A DNA stretch of 64,000 nucleotides from CAYLLN01 sp964384375 (GTDB taxonomy: Bacteria > Planctomycetota > Planctomycetia > Pirellulales > Pirellulaceae): the NCBI GenBank assembly GCA_964384375.1, contig CAYLLN010000032.1, positions 1-64,000 of the forward strand, given 5' to 3'. This document shows positions 48,909 to 56,025 of this stretch, piece by piece. A model generated the notes under the pieces. That model was given only the letters and a program-made list of their open reading frames with translations, had not been told where the DNA came from and searched no databases. The position numbers and the translations under genes were made by a program. The first letter of the stretch is position 1, and the number at the start of each line of letters is the position of its first letter.

Positions 48909-49517
48909 ATGGACGCCATGATCGACATCCGCCGCGTTACCGCCCTGCACGAGGCCTGCATAGCCCAATGGCACGAGGAGCCGGTCGATTGCCCCTTCGA
49001 CGGCTTTTGGCGGCTGGTCTGCCGGCAATTGGGGTACAACTTCCTCCTCTGGCATGAGGAGGACAAGGCTCGTTCCCCCTCGGCCAGCGATGCCGAGATT
49101 GCCCGCGTGAAGCGGCAGATCGATCGGCTAAACCAGGAGCGGAACGACTGGATCGAACGGCTGGACGACTGGGTGACAGGAGAACTCGCCTCGATGGAAG
49201 TCGTCACGGGGAAAAACGCCCCGCTCAACACGGAAACGCTCGGGAGTACGATCGATCGCCTGGGGATCCTGGCCCTGCGGATCTATCACCTCCACGAGCA
49301 GCTCGACCGGCTCGATGCGGGCGATTTGCACCATGAAAAGGTGAGTCAGAAGCTATACGTTGCCACGGTACAGCACGACGATCTCTCCGCAGCCGCTCAA
49401 ACGCTCGCCGACGACCTCCTGGCTGGCCGGAAGCGGCATCAGGCCTATCGCCAGCTCAAGATGTACAACGATCCGACGCTGAACCCGTATTTGTACGAGC
49501 TGGCTGAGGTGAGGTAG
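48909..49517 (+). CDS. DUF4254 protein
   Basis: The protein is 202 residues from the ATG at 48909; an ATG at 48918 is also possible. It is almost wholly helical, with 'VTALHEACIAQWHEEP', 'LVCRQLGYNFLLWHEEDKARSP' and 'IARVKRQIDRLNQERNDWIERLDDWV', then 'PLNTETLGSTIDRLGILALRIYHLHEQLDRLD'. This is the DUF4254 pattern. The function of the family is unknown; members often sit near sugar-related genes. Here it is near the chaperone cluster but separated from it by 400 bases and a sigma-54 promoter. Confidence 0.8.
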   Translation: MDAMIDIRRVTALHEACIAQWHEEPVDCPFDGFWRLVCRQLGYNFLLWHEEDKARSPSASDAEIARVKRQIDRLNQERNDWIERLDDWVTGELASMEVVTGKNAPLNTETLGSTIDRLGILALRIYHLHEQLDRLDAGDLHHEKVSQKLYVATVQHDDLSAAAQTLADDLLAGRKRHQAYRQLKMYNDPTLNPYLYELAEVR

Positions 49518-49921
49518 CTGCAGCCATTCACACTGCCAAAATGGCAATCCGGCCAATCGCTTATCTCTAGCGATGACTCTCGGGGCCGGCACGTGTTTGC
49601 CGTAAGTGCATTCTGGAAAATGCCTTGCGCCACTTGCTGTCTCCTTGGCACACAGCTTGCTTTACCTGCCCGCATCGTTTCCAAACTGCCAGTTTGGTCG
49701 CTCCTGCCGTTTTTGCAGGTCGCCACCGGCGGTCGAGGCAACGCCAACATTGATTCGCAAGTAACCCACCTTTCCGCTCGTTGTCGCCGGCAGCTAATAA
49801 ATCTGCAAGTTTTGAAAAAGCCGAGAAGTCGTACCTGCCTGAACTGCAACGACTTACGGAAATATTAGCGACGAGTGGTATTAGTAATTATTAGTCCAAG
49901 CTCACCAGGAGGATTTCCCAC
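49518..49921. other. Leader region of the chaperone cluster
   Basis: No gene is seen. It contains a strong sigma-54 promoter (49645-49661) and a GGAGG at 49909. I see no CIRCE inverted repeat and no clear sigma-70 or heat-shock sigma promoter. The stretch after the promoter (about 250 bases) would be an unusually long leader. Confidence 0.5.
49645..49661 (+). promoter_or_regulatory. Sigma-54 promoter upstream of groEL
   Basis: TTGGCACACAGCTTGCT matches the consensus TGGCACG-N4-TTGCW at all but one position. GG (49647-49648) and GC (49659-49660) are ten bases apart. The start would be near 49672. A sigma-54 promoter before a groE cluster is rare; a NifA/sigma-54-controlled groESL copy is known in rhizobia. 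Confidence 0.7.
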
Positions 49922-51613
49922 GTGGCTAAGCAAATGGTCTTTCAGGACGACGCCCGCCAGCCGCTGCTGGCCGGGGTCAGCAAGCTCGCCCGAGCGGTCC
50001 GCAGCACGCTGGGCCCCCGCGGCCGCAACGCGGTGCTCGACAAGGGGTGGGGCTCGCCCAAGGTGACGAAGGACGGCGTGACCGTCGCCGAGGACATCGA
50101 ACTGTCCGACGCTTATGAGAACCTCGGTGCCCAACTCGTCAAGGAAGCCGCCAGCAAGACCAACGAAGTTGCCGGCGATGGCACGACGACGGCCACCGTC
50201 CTGGCCGAAGCGATCTTCCGCGAAGGGCTGAAGATGATTGCCGCTGGTTACGACCCGATGGCTCTCTCGCGCGGCATTGCGAAGGCGGTCGATGCCGTTT
50301 CCGAAGAAATCGAAAAGATGGCGACCCCCATCAGCGAAAAGAACAAGACCGAGCTGAAGCAGATCGCCACGATCGCCGGCAACAACGACCCGACGATCGG
50401 CAACGTCCTGGCCGACGCCTTCCTCAAGGTGGGCAAGGACGGCGTGATCACGATCGAAGAAGGCCGTGGCAGCGAAACGACGGTCGAAGTCGTCGAAGGG
50501 ATGCAGTTCGATCGCGGCTTCCTCTCCCCGCACTTCGTTACGAATCAGGACGAAGTCTCGGTCGAGCTCGAAAACGCCTACATCCTGCTCTACGAAGAAA
50601 AGATCTCGACCAACAAGAAGCTCATCCCGCTGCTCGAAGCGGTGAGCAAGGCGAACAAGCCGCTGCTGATCATCGCCGAAGACATCGAAGGGGACGCTCT
50701 GGCGACCCTCGTCGTTAACAAGATGCGCGGCATCCTGCAGGTCTGTGCGGTGAAGGCCCCCGGTTACGGCGACCGCCGCAAGGCGATTATGGGAGACATC
50801 GCCACGCTGACCAAGGCTCAGCCGATCTTCAAGGATCTGGGCATCGAGCTTGAGAGTGTGAAGCTGAGCGATCTCGGCCGGGCCAAGAAGGTCAAGATCA
50901 CGAGCGAGAACACGATCATCGTCGGTGGCGCCGGCTCGAAGGAAGACATCACCGGACGGGCCCAGCAAATCCGCGAGGAAATCGGCCGGACCGACAGCGA
51001 GTACGATCGCGAAAAGCTGCAAGAGCGGCTCGCCAAGTTGGCGGGTGGCGTGGCACAGATCAACTGCGGCGCCGCGACCGAGACCGAGATGAAAGAGCGG
51101 AAGTACCTCCTCGAAGATGCTCGCCAGGCGACGAAGGCCGCTCTGGAAAGCGGCATCGTTCCCGGTGGCGGCGTCGCTCTCATCCGGGCCGAGAAGGCGA
51201 TCGACAAGCTGAAGCTCGAAGGGGATGAGAAGGCCGGCGGCCAGATCATCAAGAACGTCCTCGACCAGCCGCTGCGGGCCATTGCCAACAATGCCGGTGT
51301 GGATGGAGCGGTGGTCGTCAACCGCGTCCGCAACCTGAAGGGAAAGACCGAAGGTTATGACGCTGACAAGGACGAGTACGGCGACATGCTGAAGGCTGGC
51401 GTCATCGACCCGGCGAAGGTCGTCCGCGTCGCTCTGCAGAACGCGGCCAGCGTTGCCTCGCTCCTGCTCACCACCGAAGCTCTTATCACCGAGTTGCCCA
51501 AGGAAGAGGAGGAAGGTGGCGGTCACCACGACCACCACGACCACGGAATGGGCGGAGGCATGGGTGGTATGGGAGGAATGGGAGGCATGGGTGGTATGGA
51601 AGGAATGATGTAG
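49922..51613 (+). CDS. groEL: Chaperonin GroEL, copy 1, with GGM tail
   Basis: The protein is 563 residues, starting at GTG with GGAGG thirteen bases upstream. 'VRSTLGPRGRNAVLD' and 'VAGDGTTTATVLA' (ATP site) are followed by 'IVPGGGVALIRA' and the equatorial 'YDADKDEYGDMLKAGVIDPAKVVR'. The apical substrate region is intact. The tail is 'GGGHHDHHDHGMGGGMGGMG', combining a histidine-rich patch with the usual GGM repeat, while the second copy in the cluster lacks both. It folds proteins with GroES in the cytoplasm. Order in the cluster: groEL1, groES, groEL2. Confidence 0.96.
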   Translation: MAKQMVFQDDARQPLLAGVSKLARAVRSTLGPRGRNAVLDKGWGSPKVTKDGVTVAEDIELSDAYENLGAQLVKEAASKTNEVAGDGTTTATVLAEAIFREGLKMIAAGYDPMALSRGIAKAVDAVSEEIEKMATPISEKNKTELKQIATIAGNNDPTIGNVLADAFLKVGKDGVITIEEGRGSETTVEVVEGMQFDRGFLSPHFVTNQDEVSVELENAYILLYEEKISTNKKLIPLLEAVSKANKPLLIIAEDIEGDALATLVVNKMRGILQVCAVKAPGYGDRRKAIMGDIATLTKAQPIFKDLGIELESVKLSDLGRAKKVKITSENTIIVGGAGSKEDITGRAQQIREEIGRTDSEYDREKLQERLAKLAGGVAQINCGAATETEMKERKYLLEDARQATKAALESGIVPGGGVALIRAEKAIDKLKLEGDEKAGGQIIKNVLDQPLRAIANNAGVDGAVVVNRVRNLKGKTEGYDADKDEYGDMLKAGVIDPAKVVRVALQNAASVASLLLTTEALITELPKEEEEGGGHHDHHDHGMGGGMGGMGGMGGMGGMEGMM

Positions 51614-51623
51614 TTGTCATTGG

Positions 51624-51696
51624 TCATTTGTCATTAGTCACTTGTGAGGTTCACACGACTAATAGCCACAAATGACAAGTGACGAGTAACAAATGA
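51624..51696. repeat. Imperfect hairpin between groEL1 and groES
   Basis: The stretch 51624-51645 (TCATTTGTCATTAGTCACTT plus GT) is the near-perfect inverse of 51675-51696, with three mismatches in 22 bases. It is made of GTCATT/AATGAC words seen in other repeats here. A hairpin of this strength may separate expression of groEL1 from groES. Confidence 0.6.
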
Positions 51697-51737
51697 CACA
51701 AATCAAACACCGACTCACATAACAAAGGAATTCTGTA

Positions 51738-52037
51738 ATGGCCAAATTCAAAGTCCGTCCTCTCGATGATCGTGTGGTGGTAGAGCCGATGGAGGCCGAG
51801 CAGGTCACCGCCGGCGGCATCGTCCTGCCCGACAGCGCCAAGGAAAAGCCGCAGCGTGGCAAGGTCGTCGCGGTTGGCCCGGGCAAGCTGCTCGACAGCG
51901 GCAAGCGGGGCGAACTCTCCGTCACCGTCGGCGATCAGGTGATCTACGGCAAGTACGGCGGGACCGACATCGAAGTGAACGGCGAGGATGTGAAGATTCT
52001 TCGCGAGAGCGACATTCTGGCGAAGGTCGTCGATTAA
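51738..52037 (+). CDS. groES: Co-chaperonin GroES
   Basis: This 99-residue protein has 'KVRPLDDRVVVEPMEAEQVTAGGIVLPDSAKEKPQRGKVVAVGPG' at the start. The mobile loop is the V-T-A-G-G-I-V-L-P-D-S part that binds GroEL. 'GDQVIYGKYGGTDIEVNGEDVKILRESDILAKV' is the roof and end. It caps GroEL. The ATG has AAAGGAATTC about 10 bases upstream. It lies between two groEL genes, the reverse of the usual groES-groEL order. Confidence 0.96.
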   Translation: MAKFKVRPLDDRVVVEPMEAEQVTAGGIVLPDSAKEKPQRGKVVAVGPGKLLDSGKRGELSVTVGDQVIYGKYGGTDIEVNGEDVKILRESDILAKVVD

Positions 52038-52039
52038 GT

Positions 52040-52146
52040 CTCGGTCCCACGCTCCGCGTGGGAACGCACGCTCGGACGCTCCGCGTCCCTGCATATCGCG
52101 ATGCAAAGCGTCGCACCCTTGTGGTCCCACGCAGAACGTGGGACCA
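52040..52146. repeat. Palindromic repeat between groES and groEL2 (family C-like)
   Basis: GGTCCCACGCTCCGCGTGGG starts it and GGTCCCACGCAGAACGTGGG ends it, with further CGGACGCTCCGCGTCC-type palindromes inside. It is non-coding and structure-forming, similar to the element at 321-450. Confidence 0.65.
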
Positions 52147-52186
52147 GAACGAAGCGAACACACCATCTCATAAGGTCTCATAAACC

Positions 52187-53806
52187 GTGCCCAAGCAACT
52201 TCTCTTTGACGATCACGCCCGTGCCAAAATGCTCGCGGGTGTCAACAAGCTGGCCGATGCCGTCGCGGTCACGATGGGTCCGACCGGCAAGAACGTCATC
52301 ATCGATAAGTCCTTTGGTGGACCAACCGTCACGAAAGACGGCGTCACCGTCGCCAAGGAAGTCGATCTGGAAGACCGCTTCGAAAACATGGGCGCCAAGC
52401 TCGTGGTCGAAGTGGCTCAAAAGACCAGCGACCTGGCAGGCGACGGCACTACCACCGCCACGGTCCTCGCCCGGGCCATCTTCAAAGAAGGGCTCCGCAG
52501 CGTGGTTGCTGGCAGCAATCCGACGGCCGTCCGCCGCGGGATCGACAAAGCCGTCGAAGCCGCCGTCAATAAGCTGACCGACATGGCCAAGCCCGTCACC
52601 AGCAAGGACGAGGTTGCCAGCGTCGGCGCGATCAGCGCTAACAACGACCAGACGATCGGCGACCTGCTGGCCGAGGCCCTGCACCGCGTCGGCAAGGACG
52701 GCGTCATCACCGTCGAAGAAGGCAAAACGACCGACACCAAGGTCGAGTACGTCGATGGGATGCAGTTCGACAAGGGCTTCGTCTCGCCCTACTTCATCAC
52801 TCGCCCCGCCACGATGGACGCGCTCCTTGAGGACGCCCTGATCCTCATCTACGAAAAGAAGATCAGCAATCTTCGCGACCTGGTGCCGATCCTCGAAAAG
52901 GTCAGCACCTCGGGCAAGCCGTTGCTCATCATTGCCGAAGACGTCGATGCCGAGGCACTCACGCTCCTCGTCGTGAACAAGCTCCGCGGCGTGCTCAACG
53001 TCTGTGCGGTGAAGGCTCCGGGTTTCGGCGACCGTCGCAAGGCGATGCTCGGCGACATCGCCGTGCTGACTGGTGGCACGCTGATCAGCGAAGACCTGGG
53101 CATTCAGCTCGAAAATCTCGGTCTGGAGCACCTGGGCCGCGCGAAGAAGGTCACGGTCGATAAGAACAACACCACGATCGTCGAAGGGGCCGGCAAGCGG
53201 GCCGACATCGACAAGCGAATCTCGCAGATCAAGAACCAGATCGCCCAGGTCGAAAGCGAGTACGACAAGGAAAAGTTCCAGGAGCGGCTCGCGAAGCTGG
53301 CTGGCGGCGTGGCGGTGATCAGCGTCGGCGCAGAGACCGAAGCCGACATGAAGCAGAAGAAGGCCCGCGTCGAAGACGCCCTGCACGCCACGCGTGCCGC
53401 GGTCGAAGAAGGCATTCTTCCCGGCGGCGGCGTGGCCCTGCTCCGCTGCGTGCCGGTGGTCGAGGCGGTCGTCGATAAGTGCAAGGGGGACGAGAAGATC
53501 GGCGCGGAAATCGTGCTGAACTCGCTCAGTTCGCCGCTGAAGACGATCGTGGGCAACGGCGGCAAGGACGGCAGCGTCGTCGCCGACGAAATCAGCCAGA
53601 AGTCGGGCAACATCGGCTACGACGCCAACACCGGCGAGTACGTCGATATGCTCAAGGCCGGCATCATCGACCCGGTGAAGGTGGTCCGCACGGCTCTGTC
53701 GAACGCGGCGAGCATCGCCTCGCTGTTGCTTACGACCGAGGCCCTCGTCACCAACCTGGACAAGGACGACAAGAACAAGCGGCTCGCCGAAGGAGCGGTG
53801 CGGTAA
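52187..53806 (+). CDS. groEL: Chaperonin GroEL, copy 2, no GGM tail
   Basis: This 539-residue protein starts at GTG with 'PKQLLFDDHARAKMLAGVNKLADAVAVTMGPTGKNVIIDKSFGGP'. 'LAGDGTTTATVLARAIF' (ATP), 'VEGMQF'-like 'VDGMQFDKGFVSPYFIT', and 'GGGVALLRC' are intact. It ends '...NLDKDDKNKRLAEGAVR', without a Gly-Met tail. It is about 60 percent alike to copy 1 by eye, so they diverged long ago and may serve different clients or conditions. The translation signal is weak; GTG at 52187 follows AAGGTCTCATAAACC. Confidence 0.95.
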   Translation: MPKQLLFDDHARAKMLAGVNKLADAVAVTMGPTGKNVIIDKSFGGPTVTKDGVTVAKEVDLEDRFENMGAKLVVEVAQKTSDLAGDGTTTATVLARAIFKEGLRSVVAGSNPTAVRRGIDKAVEAAVNKLTDMAKPVTSKDEVASVGAISANNDQTIGDLLAEALHRVGKDGVITVEEGKTTDTKVEYVDGMQFDKGFVSPYFITRPATMDALLEDALILIYEKKISNLRDLVPILEKVSTSGKPLLIIAEDVDAEALTLLVVNKLRGVLNVCAVKAPGFGDRRKAMLGDIAVLTGGTLISEDLGIQLENLGLEHLGRAKKVTVDKNNTTIVEGAGKRADIDKRISQIKNQIAQVESEYDKEKFQERLAKLAGGVAVISVGAETEADMKQKKARVEDALHATRAAVEEGILPGGGVALLRCVPVVEAVVDKCKGDEKIGAEIVLNSLSSPLKTIVGNGGKDGSVVADEISQKSGNIGYDANTGEYVDMLKAGIIDPVKVVRTALSNAASIASLLLTTEALVTNLDKDDKNKRLAEGAVR

Positions 53807-53807
53807 T

Positions 53808-53857
53808 GCTTAGCCGCCGCGTCCACGCGGCGCGGCCTGTGGACAGGCCGGCTAAGC
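53808..53857. repeat. GCTTAGCCG/CGGCTAAGC inverted repeat after groEL2
   Basis: GCTTAGCCG at 53808 and CGGCTAAGC at 53849-53857 bracket a GC-rich inner part with CGCGTCCACGCGG and CCTGTGGACAGG hairpins. It is another dispersed palindromic element, just before the terminator. Confidence 0.65.
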
Positions 53858-53877
53858 AACGACAATTCAACCTCTCC

Positions 53878-53912
53878 CAGGCCATCTCGCATGACGAGGT
53901 GGCCTGTTTTTT
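53878..53912 (+). terminator. Strong rho-independent terminator after groEL2
   Basis: CAGGCCATCTCG (53878-53889) and CGAGGTGGCCTG (53895-53906) pair over 12 bases with one G-U, around a five-base loop, followed by TTTTTT at 53907-53912. It ends the groE unit, so dnaJ-grpE must have another promoter or read-through. Confidence 0.93.
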
Positions 53913-53980
53913 GATCTATCCGCAAACTCGGCATGACGTAAACTTCCTTGCGGCACGACCGCAATTCCGGCATGACCACG

Positions 53981-55132
53981 ATGGCCAAACGCGATTACTA
54001 CGAAGTCCTGAGCGTGAAGCGCGAAGCTTCCGAGAAGGAGATCGCGGTCGCGTATCGCAAGCTGGCCGTCAAGTATCACCCCGATGCCAACCCGGGCGAT
54101 GCCGAGGCAGTGCTGAAGTTCAAGGAAGCGGCCGAAGCCTACGAAGTGCTCTCCGACAGCGACAAGCGGGCCCGCTACGACCGCTTCGGCCATCAGGGGG
54201 TCGAACAGTTCGGTCAGCAATTCGGCGATGTCAACGACATCTTTGAGGCGTTCGGCGACATCTTCAGCGAGATGTTCGGCGGCTCGCAGCGCCGCGGCGG
54301 CCGGCGTGTTCGGAAGGGGGCCGACGTCCGTTGCGACGTCTCGCTCACGCTCGAAGAGGCCGCCACGGGCGTCAGCCGGAGCGTCGATCTCAACCGGAGC
54401 AAGGCCTGCGAGACGTGCAAGGGTTCGGGAAGCAAACCGGGCTCGCAGCGGTCTCAGTGTCGACGCTGCGGCGGCCATGGGCAGGTCGTACAATCAGCCG
54501 GAATCTTGCGGGTGCAGACGACCTGTCCCACCTGCCAAGGGGCGGGCAGCATCATCACCGATCCCTGCGACGGCTGCCGCGGTCGCGGTTACGTGCAGGA
54601 ACGGACGAAGCTCGATGTGAACATCCCCGCCGGCATCGACGACGGGATGCGTGTGCGGCTGGCCGGCTATGGCGAGCCGAGCCCCGATGGCGGCCCACCC
54701 GGTGACGCCTATTGCTTCGTCGCCGTGAAGAAGCACAAGCTTTTTCAGCGCGACGGCACGCACCTGATCCTGCAAATGCCGATCACCTATAGCCAGGCGG
54801 CCCTGGGGGCAACGATCGAGGTGCCGACGCTCGTCGGTCCGCACAACCTGGTGCTGCCGCCGGGATCGCAGTCGGGTGAAGTGTTTCGCGTCCGCGGTCG
54901 CGGCATGCCCGACGTGCGGGGAGGCGCAAGCGGCGATCTGCACGTCCAAACGTTCATCGAAGTGCCAAAACGGCTGACTTCCAGTCAGGAACGGCTTTTG
55001 CGTGAGTTAGCCGAGGTGGAGCGGACCGAGGTGTCGCCGCATCGCAAATCGTTCCTGGAACGGATTCGGGACTATTTCGCCCCGAGCGATACCGAGTCAC
55101 CCGTCAAGGAAAAACGAGGAGAGAGCGAGTAA
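53981..55132 (+). CDS. dnaJ: Co-chaperone DnaJ
   Basis: The protein is 383 residues from the ATG at 53981 (MAKRDYYEVL). A second ATG nine bases upstream is possible. The J domain with 'KYHPDANPG' (HPD near residue 34) leads. A short G/F part follows, less glycine-rich than usual, then the zinc domain with four C-x-x-C-x-G-x-G repeats: 'CETCKGSG', 'CRRCGGHG', 'CPTCQGAG' and 'CDGCRGRG'. The substrate-binding C-terminal domain follows. It delivers clients to DnaK, which is not encoded in this window. grpE comes next, twelve bases away. Confidence 0.95.
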   Translation: MAKRDYYEVLSVKREASEKEIAVAYRKLAVKYHPDANPGDAEAVLKFKEAAEAYEVLSDSDKRARYDRFGHQGVEQFGQQFGDVNDIFEAFGDIFSEMFGGSQRRGGRRVRKGADVRCDVSLTLEEAATGVSRSVDLNRSKACETCKGSGSKPGSQRSQCRRCGGHGQVVQSAGILRVQTTCPTCQGAGSIITDPCDGCRGRGYVQERTKLDVNIPAGIDDGMRVRLAGYGEPSPDGGPPGDAYCFVAVKKHKLFQRDGTHLILQMPITYSQAALGATIEVPTLVGPHNLVLPPGSQSGEVFRVRGRGMPDVRGGASGDLHVQTFIEVPKRLTSSQERLLRELAEVERTEVSPHRKSFLERIRDYFAPSDTESPVKEKRGESE

Positions 55133-55144
55133 GGAACCGCCGTG

Positions 55145-55663
55145 ATGACCGAAACGCAAAACAACAACGCCACCGACCAGGCTCTGGAGTCAGCCGCTGC
55201 CGATCTGCGCATCGCCGAATTGGAAGCGCAGCTCAAGGACGCTAACGAACGAGCGCTCCGCGCTCAGGCTGAACTCGAAAACTTCCGCAAACGGTCCCAG
55301 CGCGAACTGGCCGACGAGCGCCGCTATGCCCTGGTGAATCCGATCCGCGATCTGCTGCCGGTCGTCGATAACCTGCAGCGCGCGATCGACGCGGCCCAGA
55401 AGACTTCCGAAGGAGCCGGCCTGCTCGAAGGCGTGAAGCTGGTCGCTGGCCAGCTCGAATCCGTCCTCAAGCAGCAAGGCTGCGAACCGATTGCCACGGT
55501 TGGCGCTACGTTCGACCCTAACCTGCACCAGGCGATCGGCCAGGAACCGAGCATAGAACATCCTGCCGGCACGGTGACTCGCTCGTTTCAAGGCGGCTAC
55601 AAACTGCACGACCGCGTGATTCGCCCCGCACAAGTGTTTGTTTCGACCGGAGCTCCGGCGTAA
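55145..55663 (+). CDS. grpE: Nucleotide exchange factor GrpE
   Basis: This 172-residue protein has a long helix ('DLRIAELEAQLKDANERALRAQAELENFRKRSQREL'), then 'LVNPIRDLLPVVDNLQRAID' and 'LVAGQLESVLKQQGCEPI' and the beta-wing 'ATFDPNLHQAIGQEPSIEHPAGTVTRSFQGGYKLHDRVIRPAQVFVS'. The 'GY-x-L-x-D-R-V-(I/L)-R-(P/H)-A-x-V' signature is intact. It exchanges ADP on DnaK. GTG at 55142 is an alternative start. The order dnaJ-grpE is the reverse of common grpE-dnaK-dnaJ operons. Confidence 0.95.
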   Translation: MTETQNNNATDQALESAAADLRIAELEAQLKDANERALRAQAELENFRKRSQRELADERRYALVNPIRDLLPVVDNLQRAIDAAQKTSEGAGLLEGVKLVAGQLESVLKQQGCEPIATVGATFDPNLHQAIGQEPSIEHPAGTVTRSFQGGYKLHDRVIRPAQVFVSTGAPA

Positions 55664-55674
55664 CGAGAATCGAC

Positions 55675-56001
55675 ATGCCCACCTACGACTATTCCTGCGA
55701 CGCCTGCAAACACAAGTTTGAGGTCTTCGAGTCGATCTCGGCCCAGCCGCAGACGAAGTGCCCCAAGTGCAAGAAGAAGAAACTCCGCCGCCTCTTCGGC
55801 GCGGGAGCTGGGCTCGTCTTCAAAGGCTCGGGCTTCTACCAGACTGATTACCGAAGCGAGTCGTACAAGAAAGCCGCCTCTGCCGACAAGCCGGCGAGCG
55901 ACAGCACCTCGTCCAATAGCGACAGCGGCTCAAAGTCGGAAGCCAAGGCCGAATCCAAGCCGGCCGCGAAGAACGAGTCGAAACCTGCCAAGAAAGAGTG
56001 A
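55675..56001 (+). CDS. FmdB-type zinc-ribbon protein with charged tail
   Basis: This 108-residue protein begins with 'PTYDYSCDACKHKFEVFESISA', then 'TKCPKCKKKKLRRLFGAGAGLVFKGSGFYQTDYR', the FmdB zinc-ribbon pattern with C-D-A-C and C-P-K-C. Then come about 45 residues rich in K, S, E and A, certainly disordered. FmdB-like proteins are thought to be regulatory, with no proven biochemical role. It follows grpE by eleven bases, so it is probably part of the dnaJ-grpE transcript. Confidence 0.85.
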   Translation: MPTYDYSCDACKHKFEVFESISAQPQTKCPKCKKKKLRRLFGAGAGLVFKGSGFYQTDYRSESYKKAASADKPASDSTSSNSDSGSKSEAKAESKPAAKNESKPAKKE

Positions 56002-56025
56002 TGGCCTTCTCCGGCGTGGACAGCT

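Noticed and set aside
48762..49055. N-terminal extension of the M28 peptidase
   Set aside because: It would overlap the DUF4254 gene on the other strand, and the anchor helix fits better close to the N-terminus at 48761.
49857..49905. Possible CIRCE element before groEL1
   Set aside because: The region has TTAGCGAC and GAGTGG words but not the TTAGCACTC-N9-GAGTGCTAA inverted repeat.
49865..51544. 559-codon frame opposite groEL1
   Set aside because: It is an antisense shadow of a strongly conserved gene, with no start signal and biased composition.
52178..53386. 402-codon frame opposite groEL2
   Set aside because: It mirrors the codon structure of groEL2 and has no independent support.
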